This document shows positions 43,926 through 52,992 of a DNA stretch of 64,000 bases, one piece after another. Source of the stretch: an uncultured Lachnospiraceae bacterium (lineage in GTDB: Bacteria > Bacillota > Clostridia > Lachnospirales > Lachnospiraceae); NCBI GenBank assembly GCA_902790935.1, contig CADATP010000001.1, positions 22,178 to 86,177 on the forward strand. The letters run 5' to 3'. A program made the position numbers and the translations under genes. Position 1 is the first letter of the stretch; every line of letters starts with the position of its first letter. The notes beneath the pieces were generated by a model, which had not been told where the DNA came from, made no database searches, and saw only the letters and a program-made list of their open reading frames with translations.

Positions 43926-44667
43926 GATAAATCTTTGATTCTCCCTTTACTTGTTTTTTCCCCAATATATTATTCACAATCTCTACAAGCCCAAGGGCAA
44001 TAACCCCGCAGATAAGTGCAAGTATCTGGTTTTGAGAGAGTGGGCTTTTGGCCAAATAGTGACCGTCTCTTAAATAATCCATAGAAAACTTCGCAATGAC
44101 GGATATTACAATCACCACTCTTGAAGTAAGCAGAGGCTTTCCGGAAATAAGCAGCATAAAGAGCCCTATAAGAAAGATCAAAGTAAATAAAAGGGATTCC
44201 GAGAGCTGGACCGGAAATCTGCTTATAAGGTCGCTCTCATAAACTACCGCCCATTTTCCGTGGTAGGGTATACCCACACAGCATCCGCTTATATGACAGG
44301 CCGTTTTGGCAAGCCCGTACATTAAGGGCGCCGTGACAACCCAGGAAGCCATCATCTCTTTTTCATGATCTCTATGGATAAAGATAGATGAGAAAGCTCC
44401 GATAAGCAGGCCCAAAGCTCCACCGGCACCGGTAAAGGCGAGTCTTCGAGGATCTCCTGTCAGCCAAATCTGAAGAGAAAGGCCGCAAACCATGATACAT
44501 ACAAAGGTAAGAAAAGCTGTGTAGATGATGGAAGTACGTTTCAGACCCTCTCGGTACATGATGATGCATGCAAGGATTACACCAAGCAGGATCGAGCCTA
44601 TAACGATTGTCGAATAAAAAGGAAAGTGCAGGCTTTTTATATAATTATCAAATATAGTTGCCTTCAT
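43918..44667 (-). CDS. Prolipoprotein diacylglyceryl transferase (Lgt)-like membrane protein, divergent
   Basis: 249 residues with about seven hydrophobic helices. The Lgt pattern is recognisable: a basic residue pair in 'DPRRLAF', 'AKTACHISGCCVGIP', 'FPVQLSES' in place of the usual HPxQLYE-type segment, and 'DYLRDGH...LSQNQI' near the end. Lgt transfers diacylglycerol to lipobox cysteines. This copy lacks some expected residues, so it may be a paralogue with altered function; the housekeeping lgt would then lie elsewhere (inference). It heads a two-gene minus-strand unit. Confidence 0.7.
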   Translation of the reverse strand: MKATIFDNYIKSLHFPFYSTIVIGSILLGVILACIIMYREGLKRTSIIYTAFLTFVCIMVCGLSLQIWLTGDPRRLAFTGAGGALGLLIGAFSSIFIHRDHEKEMMASWVVTAPLMYGLAKTACHISGCCVGIPYHGKWAVVYESDLISRFPVQLSESLLFTLIFLIGLFMLLISGKPLLTSRVVIVISVIAKFSMDYLRDGHYLAKSPLSQNQILALICGVIALGLVEIVNNILGKKQVKGESKIYHG

Positions 44668-44777
44668 ATGCTAAATTATAAATTTTTTATAAACTTTTAG
44701 CAAGTAATTTTGTATATAGGTTTTTTCATAAAATTATGATTTTTATAGAGATTGACTCTACATTTCGGGTAAAGATT

Positions 44778-44786
44778 TGATATAAT
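44778..44786 (+). promoter_or_regulatory. Extended -10 promoter of the polyamine operon
   Basis: TGATATAAT: an extended TG at 44778-44779 and a perfect TATAAT (44781-44786). No good -35 hexamer lies 16-18 bases upstream, as expected for an extended -10 promoter. The upstream stretch 44668-44777 is A/T-rich with no other visible element. Confidence 0.6.
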
Positions 44787-44824
44787 TAAAATACTATGTA
44801 TTTTTGCAAGAAGGAAAGAAAACT

Positions 44825-46273
44825 ATGGATCTTGAGAAACAGAAATCCGCACCGGTTTACGAGGCTTTGGAGCGTTTCAGAAAGCAGAGAGTAGTGCCTT
44901 TTGATGTGCCCGGTCATAAGCGCGGAAGAGGTAATCCGGAGCTGGTTGAGCTCCTTGGAGAAAAATGCGTCGGTCTTGACGTAAACTCTATGAAGCCCCT
45001 CGATAATCTGTGCCATCCCGTGTCGGTTATCTACGATGCGGAAAACCTTGCTGCCGAGGCATTCGGCGCTGCCCATGCTTACTTTATGGTCGGAGGAACT
45101 ACATCGGCCGTTCAGAGTATGGTCCTTACCGCCTGTAAAGCGGGAGATAAGATCATTTTACCAAGAAATGTTCACAGGAGCGTTATAAACGCGCTCGTTC
45201 TTTGCGGGGCTGAACCGGTATATGTTAATCCGGAGGTGGACAATCATATAGGTATTGCCCTCGGAATGGAGATTTCTCTGGTTGAGGAGGCTGTGCTTGC
45301 TCATCCGGAAGCAAAGGCTATCCTTGTCAACAATCCGACTTATTACGGAATCTGTTCCGACCTTAAGTCTATCGTTAAGATAGCTCATGAGCACGGAATG
45401 ATGGTCCTTGTTGATGAGGCTCACGGAACTCATCTTTACTTTAATGACAATCTTCCTATTTCCGCTATGGAGGCCGGAGCGGATATGGCTGCGGTAAGCA
45501 TGCATAAATCCGGCGGAAGCCTGACCCAGAGCTCGCTTTTACTTCTTGGACCCGGGGTCAATACGAGATATGTGGAACAGGTTATAAACCTTACACAGAC
45601 TACAAGTGCCAGCTATCTGCTTTTATCGAGTCTTGACATTTCAAGGAGAAATCTTGCGCTAAGAGGCAGGGAATCCTTCGAAAAGGTAAAGGAAATGGCC
45701 GAGTACGCCAGAAGCGAGATCAACTCCATCGGAGGATATTATGCTTACGGAAAAGAGCTTGTTAACGGCGGAAGTATTTACGACTATGATGTAACGAAAC
45801 TCTCGGTCTACACCAGAGATATAGGACTCACGGGAATCGAGGTTTATGACCTTTTACGAGATGAGTACGATATCCAGATCGAGTTCGGAGATATAGGAAA
45901 TATACTTGCATATATCTCCATCGGGGACAGGATCCAGGACATCGAAAGGCTTGTGGGTGCTTTGGAGGATATTAAGAGACTATATTCAAGGCCCGCCTCT
46001 ATGCTTCACAATGCCGAGTATATCACACCTATCGTAGCCGCTACTCCTCAAAAGGCGTTTTACGCGGAGAAGGAGCTTATCCCCATCGGAGAGACGGCAG
46101 GAAGGATATGCGGAGAGTTCGTAATGTGCTATCCTCCGGGAATCCCCATCCTTTCTCCCGGCGAGATGGTTACAAAAGAGATAATCGATTATATTCTGTA
46201 TGCTAAAGAAAAGGGCTGCTCTATGCAGGGCCCCGAAGACGGAAGTCTTGAAAAACTGAATGTATTAAAGTAA
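44825..46273 (+). CDS. speA: Orn/Lys/Arg decarboxylase family protein, probable arginine decarboxylase
   Basis: 482 residues from ATG 44825 (AAGGAAAG upstream; the TTG at 44804 precedes the ribosome site). PLP fold type I, with 'PFDVPGHKRGRG', 'VDEAHGTHLYF' and the PLP-binding Lys228 in 'SMHKSGGSL'. This short form lacks the N-terminal wing domain. The C-terminal domain ends 'YPPGIPILSPGE'. Among substrates, arginine is favoured because aguA and aguB, which turn agmatine into putrescine, are in the same operon. Confidence 0.9.
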   Translation: MDLEKQKSAPVYEALERFRKQRVVPFDVPGHKRGRGNPELVELLGEKCVGLDVNSMKPLDNLCHPVSVIYDAENLAAEAFGAAHAYFMVGGTTSAVQSMVLTACKAGDKIILPRNVHRSVINALVLCGAEPVYVNPEVDNHIGIALGMEISLVEEAVLAHPEAKAILVNNPTYYGICSDLKSIVKIAHEHGMMVLVDEAHGTHLYFNDNLPISAMEAGADMAAVSMHKSGGSLTQSSLLLLGPGVNTRYVEQVINLTQTTSASYLLLSSLDISRRNLALRGRESFEKVKEMAEYARSEINSIGGYYAYGKELVNGGSIYDYDVTKLSVYTRDIGLTGIEVYDLLRDEYDIQIEFGDIGNILAYISIGDRIQDIERLVGALEDIKRLYSRPASMLHNAEYITPIVAATPQKAFYAEKELIPIGETAGRICGEFVMCYPPGIPILSPGEMVTKEIIDYILYAKEKGCSMQGPEDGSLEKLNVLK

Positions 46274-46291
46274 TGGCCGGAGGATTTAGAA

Positions 46292-47161
46292 ATGGAATTT
46301 TGGTTTTCCGAGAAGCATACGGACAATGTTAAGATGTCCGTCAGAGTCGAGAAACAGTTGTTTTCGGGAACCAGCGATTTTCAAAGACTGGATGTGTTTG
46401 AGTCCGCAGAGTACGGAAGGTTTATCACATCCGACGGAAATATGATTTTCGCTGAAAAAGATGAGTTCATTTACGACGAGATGATCGTGCATGTACCTAT
46501 GGCGGTTCATCCCAATGTTAAAAAGGTTCTTGTTATCGGTGGAGGAGACGGCGGAGTTGCCAAGGAACTTAGCTACTATGACGAGATTGAAGAGATCGAT
46601 GTGGTTGAATCCGACGAGATGTTTGTAAGCGTCTGCAAGGAGTATTTCCCTGAAAATGCCTGCGGACTGGACGATCCGAGAGTTAAGCTTCATAACCGCG
46701 ACGGACTAAGGTTTTTAAGAGGAAAGTCCGATGAGTACGATCTTATAATCAATGACTCTACGGATCCTTTGGGACATACCGCCGGCCTTTTTACAAAGGA
46801 ATTTTACGGCTCCTGTTTTAAGGCTCTTAAAGAGGACGGAATAATGGTTTATCAGCACGGAAGTCCTTTCTTTGATGAGGATGAAGAAGCCTGCAGAGCG
46901 ATGCATAGAAAAGCCTTTAAGAGCTTTCCCATAAGCCGCGTGTATCAGGCTCATATCCCCACCTGCTCATCGGGATATTGGCTCTTCGGATTTGCCAGTA
47001 AAAAATACCATCCTCTTAAGGATTTCGATGAAAAGAGATGGAACGACCGAAAGATAGAAACCTGGTATTACACGACCAATCTTCACAGGGGAGCTTTTAT
47101 GCTGCCGAAGTATGTAGAAGATTTATTAGAGGAAGAAGAAGGAAGATATAAGGAGAGATAA
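46292..47161 (+). CDS. speE: Spermidine synthase-type aminopropyltransferase
   Basis: 289 residues. The nucleotide-binding 'VIGGGDGGVA' (81-90) and the catalytic Asp155 in 'NDSTDPLG' are present. The usual YHEM motif reads 'YDEM' (61-64) and the segment often ending 'SESPF' reads 'HGSPF', so amine preference may differ from classical SpeE. It transfers an aminopropyl group from decarboxylated SAM. No speD is in the window. It starts 18 bases after speA. Confidence 0.88.
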   Translation: MEFWFSEKHTDNVKMSVRVEKQLFSGTSDFQRLDVFESAEYGRFITSDGNMIFAEKDEFIYDEMIVHVPMAVHPNVKKVLVIGGGDGGVAKELSYYDEIEEIDVVESDEMFVSVCKEYFPENACGLDDPRVKLHNRDGLRFLRGKSDEYDLIINDSTDPLGHTAGLFTKEFYGSCFKALKEDGIMVYQHGSPFFDEDEEACRAMHRKAFKSFPISRVYQAHIPTCSSGYWLFGFASKKYHPLKDFDEKRWNDRKIETWYYTTNLHRGAFMLPKYVEDLLEEEEGRYKER

Positions 47162-47162
47162 A

Positions 47163-48416
47163 ATGAAATTAATGATAATCGGATGCGGCGGCGTTGCCAC
47201 CGTTGCAATTTACAAATGTTGTGAGAACCCTGTTTTTACTGAAATACTGCTTGCAAGCAGAACAGTTTCAAAATGCGATGCCCTTGCCGCAAAGCTTAAA
47301 GACAAGACAAATGCAAAAATAACAACCGCTACTGTAGATGCTGACTCAAAGGAATCCCTTGTTAAGCTTATGAAGGAATTTAAGCCTCATACAGTTCTTA
47401 ACGTGGCTCTTCCTTACCAGGATCTTACAATCATGGATGCCTGCCTTGAAGCAGGAGCTAACTATATAGATACCGCAAACTATGAGGCCGAGGATACCGA
47501 GGACCCCGAGTGGCGCGCCATCTATGAGGCAAGATGCAAGGAAAAGGGCTTTACTGCATACTTTGACTACAGCTGGCAGTGGGCATATGACGAGAAATTT
47601 AAGGCTGCAGGCCTTACCGCACTTTTAGGAACCGGCTTCGATCCCGGAGTAACTCAGGTATTTTCGGCATACGCTTTAAAGCATTATTTTGATGAGATAA
47701 ACTACATCGATATCCTTGACTGTAACGGTGGTGACCACGGATATCCCTTTGCCACCAACTTCAATCCCGAGATCAACCTTCGCGAGGTTTCCGCCAACGG
47801 CTCATACTGGGAGGACGGCCACTGGGTTGAAACAAAGCCTATGGAGATCAAGAGAGTGTTTAATTTCGAGGGAGTAGGTGAGAAGGATATGTACCTTCTT
47901 CACCATGAGGAAATCGAATCTCTTGCCAAGAATATACCCGGTATAAAGAGAATACGTTTCTTTATGACTTTCGGTCAGAGCTATCTTACTCATATGAAGT
48001 GCCTTGAGAATGTTGGCATGCTCAGAACGGATCCTGTTATGTTTGAAGGCAGAGAGATCGTTCCCATCAAGTTTTTAAAGGCTCTTTTACCCGATCCCGC
48101 TTCCTTAGGCCCCAGAACAGTCGGAAAGACCAATATCGGCTGTATCTTTACCGGTAAAAAGGATGGCAAGGAGAAGAGCATATACATCTACAATATCTGC
48201 GACCATCAGGAATGCTACAAAGAGACCGGCGCGCAGGCGATCAGCTATACTACAGGTGTTCCTGCGATGATCGGTACCGCTATGGTAGCCGGAGGAATCT
48301 GGAACAAGCCCGGAGTGTTCAATGTAGAAGAATTCGATCCCGATCCTTTTATGGAGGCACTTAACAAATACGGACTTCCCTGGATTGTTGACGAGAATCC
48401 TGTATTAGTCGACTAA
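47163..48416 (+). CDS. Carboxynorspermidine/carboxyspermidine dehydrogenase
   Basis: 417 residues of the saccharopine-dehydrogenase family. The NADPH site is 'MIIGCGGVATVAIYKC', and 'TGFDPGVTQVFSAYALKHYF' and 'GNGGDHGYPFATNFNPE'-like segments are typical of the enzyme that joins putrescine and aspartate semialdehyde into carboxyspermidine. AAGGAGAG ends the previous gene. It is followed by its partner decarboxylase. The aspartate semialdehyde substrate connects with the hom/lysC pathway elsewhere in the window. Confidence 0.92.
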   Translation: MKLMIIGCGGVATVAIYKCCENPVFTEILLASRTVSKCDALAAKLKDKTNAKITTATVDADSKESLVKLMKEFKPHTVLNVALPYQDLTIMDACLEAGANYIDTANYEAEDTEDPEWRAIYEARCKEKGFTAYFDYSWQWAYDEKFKAAGLTALLGTGFDPGVTQVFSAYALKHYFDEINYIDILDCNGGDHGYPFATNFNPEINLREVSANGSYWEDGHWVETKPMEIKRVFNFEGVGEKDMYLLHHEEIESLAKNIPGIKRIRFFMTFGQSYLTHMKCLENVGMLRTDPVMFEGREIVPIKFLKALLPDPASLGPRTVGKTNIGCIFTGKKDGKEKSIYIYNICDHQECYKETGAQAISYTTGVPAMIGTAMVAGGIWNKPGVFNVEEFDPDPFMEALNKYGLPWIVDENPVLVD

Positions 48417-48426
48417 CTGGAAATTT

Positions 48427-49578
48427 ATGGTTAATTATTCTGTTTTTAATAAAATAAAAACTCCGGCCTATGTGACAGACGAGGCTCGCCTTGTAAAAAA
48501 TCTTGAAATTCTGAAAGATGTTAAAGAAAAGGCGGGCTGCAAGATACTTCTTGCACAGAAAGCTTTCTCTATGTACAGTGTGTATCCGCTTATAGAGAAG
48601 TACTTAGACGGAACAACGGCCAGCGGGCTCTTTGAAGCAAGGCTTGGCAAAGAAGAATTTAAGGGCGAGGTGCATGTATTTGCACCCGCCTTTAAAGATG
48701 AGGATATTCCGGAGCTTTCAAAGATATCGGATCATATCGTCTTTAATTCTATAAATCAGCTTAAAAGACACGCGGACAGATTTCGTAAGGAAGCGGGAGA
48801 GGGTAGAAATGTCAGCGTAGGATTAAGAGTCAATCCGGAAATATCAACCCAGGAAAGTGCAATATACGATCCTTGCGCCGAGGGCTCAAGACTCGGAGTC
48901 AGAGCCTGCGACATAGATGATACAGTCGTGGGTCTATTAGATGGTTTTCATTTTCATACTCTTTGCGAACAGGGAAGTGACGCACTGGAGATCACCCTAA
49001 AGGCTTTTGAAGAAAAGTTCGGTGGGTATCTGTCTGGGCTTAAATGGGTAAACTTTGGCGGCGGACATCATATCACAAGGGATGATTACGATAGAGAGCT
49101 TCTTGTAAAACTTATAAAAGAGTTTAAGGCAAAGTACGATGTAGAGGTCTATTTGGAACCCGGAGAGGCGGTTGCGCTAAATGCCGGATATTTAGTAACA
49201 ACCGTTATGGATATAGTTGAAAACGGCTTCAAAACTCTTATTTTAGATGCCTCTGCAGCATGCCATATGCCTGATGTTTTGGAGATGCCCTACAGACCAC
49301 CTCTTTTCGGATCCGGTAAATGGGGAGAGAAAAAGTATGAGTACAGGTTATCTTCCATGACCTGCCTTGCGGGGGATATAATCGGAGATTATTCTTTTGA
49401 CGAAGAGATAAGAATCGGCGACAGGCTTGTATTTGGGGATATGGCGATTTACTCCATGGTTAAAAATAACACTTTTAACGGAATGCCGCTGCCCGATATA
49501 GACCTGCTTACTTCAGACGGTGAGGTCAAGGTGATAAAGCGCTTTGGATATAACGATTTTAAGGAGAGGCTTTCATGA
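48427..49578 (+). CDS. nspC: Carboxynorspermidine/carboxyspermidine decarboxylase
   Basis: 383 residues, PLP fold type III. The PLP Lys45 is in 'LLAQKAFSMY'. 'GFHFHTLCEQ', 'WVNFGGGHHITR' and 'EPGEAVALNAG' follow the alanine-racemase-like barrel pattern, and 'MTCLAGDIIGDY' lies at the active site. It decarboxylates carboxyspermidine to spermidine, completing the SAM-independent route. Its 3' end overlaps aguA by four bases. Confidence 0.93.
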   Translation: MVNYSVFNKIKTPAYVTDEARLVKNLEILKDVKEKAGCKILLAQKAFSMYSVYPLIEKYLDGTTASGLFEARLGKEEFKGEVHVFAPAFKDEDIPELSKISDHIVFNSINQLKRHADRFRKEAGEGRNVSVGLRVNPEISTQESAIYDPCAEGSRLGVRACDIDDTVVGLLDGFHFHTLCEQGSDALEITLKAFEEKFGGYLSGLKWVNFGGGHHITRDDYDRELLVKLIKEFKAKYDVEVYLEPGEAVALNAGYLVTTVMDIVENGFKTLILDASAACHMPDVLEMPYRPPLFGSGKWGEKKYEYRLSSMTCLAGDIIGDYSFDEEIRIGDRLVFGDMAIYSMVKNNTFNGMPLPDIDLLTSDGEVKVIKRFGYNDFKERLS

Positions 49579-50711
49579 TTTACAGATCTTTTCCGAAAGA
49601 AGACGGATTTTATATGCCTGCCGAGTTTGATAAGCACGAAGCCTCTATAATGATCTTTCCCGAAAGACCCGGCTCCTGGCCCTATGAAGCAAAAGCAGCA
49701 CAGAGGGTCTTCTCTAAGGTGATCGCGCATATTTCAGATTCTGAAAAGATATACGTTATAGTAAGTGACAGGACCGAAGAAGCCGCAAGAAAAATGCTTC
49801 TTGAAGAGCCTTCGCCTGAGATAGCATCTATAGAGAACAAAAAAAATATCTATCTTCTGCCGATCGAGACCGATGATGCCTGGGCAAGAGATACAGCTCC
49901 TTCGTTTGTAAGAGACTCTAAAGGAACAGTAAGAGGGATCAACTGGAGGTTTAATGCCTGGGGCGGTGAATTTGACGGACTTTATGCCTCATGGGATAAA
50001 GATGATGCTCTTGCGGGGATCTTTTGCGACAAGGCCGGTTATGACTATTATGATGAGCATGATTTTGTTCTTGAGGGAGGAAGCATACACAGCGACGGAG
50101 CCGGTACAATACTTGTTACGGAAAGCTGCCTGCTTTCAAAGGGCAGAAATCCCGGTATGTCTAAAACTGAAATTGAGGAGAGATTAAAAAACTGCCTTGG
50201 GGCAAAGCGGGTTATCTGGCTCCCAAGGGGTATTTATAACGACGAGACCAATGAACATGTGGACAATGTCTGCGCTTTTGTTGGAAAAGATGAGGTAGTA
50301 CTTGCCTGGACCGATGATAAAAATGATCCTCAGTATGAGATGTCTGAAAGCTGTTTAAGAGTGCTGGAAGAAAACGGGATAAAGGTTCATAAGCTTCCGA
50401 TACCCGATCATCCCGTCTGCGTCGGAAAGGAAGACCTTGAGGGCTATGTTTTCGAGGAGGGAGAGGACGTACGTGAGGCCGGCGAGAGACTGGCGGCGAG
50501 CTATGTAAACTTCTATTTTACAAACAAGGCCGTTTTGATCCCTCAGTTTGGAGGAGAGAATGAGGAAAGTGACAGGCGGGCCTTGGAGATTATGAGTAAT
50601 ATTTGCAAAGACAGGACGGTAATCCCTATCCCGGCAAGAGATATTATACTTGGCGGTGGGAATATCCACTGTATTACCCAGCAGATTCCCGCGGGGGAAA
50701 GGGCGAAATAA
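49575..50711 (+). CDS. aguA: Agmatine deiminase
   Basis: 378 residues. 'MPAEFDKHEASIMIFPERP' at the N-terminus and the active-site end 'GGGNIHCITQQ' with catalytic Cys366 are diagnostic. Conserved 'DDAWARDTAP' and 'LEGGSIHSDG' are present. It hydrolyses agmatine to N-carbamoylputrescine and ammonia. Its stop overlaps the start of aguB by one base. Confidence 0.96.
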   Translation: MIYRSFPKEDGFYMPAEFDKHEASIMIFPERPGSWPYEAKAAQRVFSKVIAHISDSEKIYVIVSDRTEEAARKMLLEEPSPEIASIENKKNIYLLPIETDDAWARDTAPSFVRDSKGTVRGINWRFNAWGGEFDGLYASWDKDDALAGIFCDKAGYDYYDEHDFVLEGGSIHSDGAGTILVTESCLLSKGRNPGMSKTEIEERLKNCLGAKRVIWLPRGIYNDETNEHVDNVCAFVGKDEVVLAWTDDKNDPQYEMSESCLRVLEENGIKVHKLPIPDHPVCVGKEDLEGYVFEEGEDVREAGERLAASYVNFYFTNKAVLIPQFGGENEESDRRALEIMSNICKDRTVIPIPARDIILGGGNIHCITQQIPAGERAK

Positions 50712-51586
50712 TGAGAAATGTTAAAGTCAGCGCGCTTCAGTTTAGCTGTAGCAAAGATGTAAATGAAAATATTGGAAAAGCTGAGCGTCTTATAAAGGAG
50801 GCGGCATTAAAGGGAGCCGAGATCATCCTCCTTCCCGAGCTTTTTGAAAGACAGTATTTTTGTCAGGAGAGAAGATATGAATACTACGATTTTGCGACAC
50901 CTGTTTCAGAAAATACTGCCATAAATAAGCTCTCACCTTTGGCTAAGGAGCTTGGAGTCGTCCTGATAATCAGCTTTTACGAAAAGGATATCAATGTTTT
51001 ATACAATTCCGTAGCTGTTATTGATGCTGACGGAAAAAACCTCGGAATCTACAGAAAGACACATATTCCCGATGACCATTTTTATCAGGAGAAGTTTTAC
51101 TTTACTCCCGGAAATACAGGCTTTAAGGTTTTTGATACGAAGTATGCCAAAATCGGTGTAGGAATCTGCTGGGATCAGTGGTTCCCGGAGACTGCAAGAA
51201 GCCTTGTTGTTAACGGAGCGGAGCTTTTATTCTATCCTACGGCCATCGGTTCTGAGCCAATCCTTGAGAGCGACAGTATGCCTCATTGGCGCCGTACGAT
51301 GCAGGGGCACTCCGCAGCTAACGTCTGTCCCGTTATAGCCGCGAACAGATACGGCCTTGAGACTGTAGAGCCATGTGAAGAAAATGCGATGCAAAGCTCA
51401 AGTCTTAATTTCTACGGGTCATCTTTTATTACGGATGAGATCGGAGAGGTGGCGGAGTCTGCGGGAAGAGAAGGGGAAGCGGTTCTTGTTCATGAATTCG
51501 ATCTTGATTATATATCAAAAGCAAGAGCTGATTGGGGGCTGTTCAGAGACAGAAGACCCGAATGTTATAAGGATATTGTCAGATAA
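50711..51586 (+). CDS. aguB: N-carbamoylputrescine amidohydrolase
   Basis: 291 residues from ATG 50711. The longer frame beginning at 50603 lies inside aguA and is not used. The nitrilase-family triad is complete: Glu in 'LLPELFE', Lys in 'YRKTHIPD', and Cys in 'GVGICWDQWF'. It yields putrescine, CO2 and ammonia. With aguA and speA it forms the agmatine route that feeds putrescine to the carboxyspermidine enzymes in the same operon. Confidence 0.95.
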   Translation: MRNVKVSALQFSCSKDVNENIGKAERLIKEAALKGAEIILLPELFERQYFCQERRYEYYDFATPVSENTAINKLSPLAKELGVVLIISFYEKDINVLYNSVAVIDADGKNLGIYRKTHIPDDHFYQEKFYFTPGNTGFKVFDTKYAKIGVGICWDQWFPETARSLVVNGAELLFYPTAIGSEPILESDSMPHWRRTMQGHSAANVCPVIAANRYGLETVEPCEENAMQSSSLNFYGSSFITDEIGEVAESAGREGEAVLVHEFDLDYISKARADWGLFRDRRPECYKDIVR

Positions 51587-51589
51587 GAG

Positions 51590-52933
51590 ATGAAAGATTT
51601 AACAAAGGGAAAAATCCTAAAAGTAATACTTACATTTGCGTTTCCTGTCTTTATCGGAAATCTGTTTAACCTTGCCTATAATCTTGCCGATACAAGGATA
51701 ATCGGAAGCTTCTTGGGAAGCGAGGCTCTTGCCTCTGTCGGAAGCGTAAGTACTCTTTCAGACCTTATCGTTGGTTTTGTGTTCGGCCTTGCAAACGGAT
51801 TTGCGGTGCTTACCGCAAGATTCTTCGGTATGAAAGATGAAGGAAAAGTCAGAAAATCCTTTGCCCTTTCTCTTGAATTCGGAATAATAATATCGGTATT
51901 GATAGGTGCTTTAAGCTATTTTGGATTGCCGCTTATATTCAGATGGCTAAATGTTTCCGAGCTTCATGCGGGTGCTGCAAGAGCCTATATTGTCATAATT
52001 ATCTTAGGCCTTGTTTTTTCCTGTATTTATAATGTGCTTGCTTCTTCACTCAGGGCTATCGGAGACGCTTATACGCCCCTGATATTCCTAATCATATCGG
52101 CTGTTATCAATGTAGGCCTCGACGTTTTGTTTGTAGCCGGACTAAACAAAGGAGTAGCGGGAGCGGCTCTTGCGACAGTTATATCGCAGGCTCTTTCGGC
52201 GGTTTTGTGTTTTATCTACGCTATGGTAAGATATCCTGTTTTTAGGTTTGGGTTTGCAGATCTTGTGCCCGAAAGGGATATAGCCGGTCAGCTTTTATCA
52301 GGCGGTTTTTCTATGGGCCTTATGTCCAGCCTTGTTGCCTTTGGTACACTTTCACTTCAGACGGCTATAAATAAGCTGGGCTCAAAGATAATCGTAGCCC
52401 ATACCGGTGCAAGAAAACTTACAAACCTTTACATGATGCCATTTAGCGTCTTTGGTACTACTATGGCCACATTCAGCGGTCAAAATTTCGGGGCAAAACG
52501 TATCGACAGGATAAAGAAGGGGCTCCTCACTGCTTTAGGTATTAATGCAATCTGGATTGTTCTTGTTCAGATAATGAGCTGGACTATATGTCCTGTCCTT
52601 ATAAGGCTTATAACAGCCGTGGACGATCCTTATATTATTCATAACGCAGTGCTGTATCAAAGGTTTGATACCTCTTTTTATATTATTGCAGCCATGGTCA
52701 CCCTTTTCAGAAATACCCTTCAGGGAATGGGAGACCATATAAGCCCCGTAATATCCAGTGGACTCGAACTGGCGGGCAAGGTTGTTATAGCAATAACATT
52801 AACCCCAATACTGGCGTACTGGGGAATAATAATAGCAGAGCCCATTGTCTGGGCGATAATGGTTATTCCTTTGATAATCAGCCTGGCCGGAAGGATCAGG
52901 AGCTTTTCGAAGGATAGGCAGATAACTGCATAA
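51590..52933 (+). CDS. MATE-family efflux transporter
   Basis: 447 residues with about 12 helices in two related halves. The start 'TKGKILKVILTFAFPVFIGNLFN' and 'NVGLDVLFVAGLNKGVAGAALAT' segments are typical of MATE proteins. Such pumps export cationic compounds using Na+ or H+. It lies three bases after aguB, so polyamine or agmatine export is plausible (inference), but the family is broad. Confidence 0.9.
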   Translation: MKDLTKGKILKVILTFAFPVFIGNLFNLAYNLADTRIIGSFLGSEALASVGSVSTLSDLIVGFVFGLANGFAVLTARFFGMKDEGKVRKSFALSLEFGIIISVLIGALSYFGLPLIFRWLNVSELHAGAARAYIVIIILGLVFSCIYNVLASSLRAIGDAYTPLIFLIISAVINVGLDVLFVAGLNKGVAGAALATVISQALSAVLCFIYAMVRYPVFRFGFADLVPERDIAGQLLSGGFSMGLMSSLVAFGTLSLQTAINKLGSKIIVAHTGARKLTNLYMMPFSVFGTTMATFSGQNFGAKRIDRIKKGLLTALGINAIWIVLVQIMSWTICPVLIRLITAVDDPYIIHNAVLYQRFDTSFYIIAAMVTLFRNTLQGMGDHISPVISSGLELAGKVVIAITLTPILAYWGIIIAEPIVWAIMVIPLIISLAGRIRSFSKDRQITA

Positions 52934-52992
52934 ACGAAAAATCAAAAAGCATACGTACAATAAAACTATACAATACAGGAGACATTAGGAAG

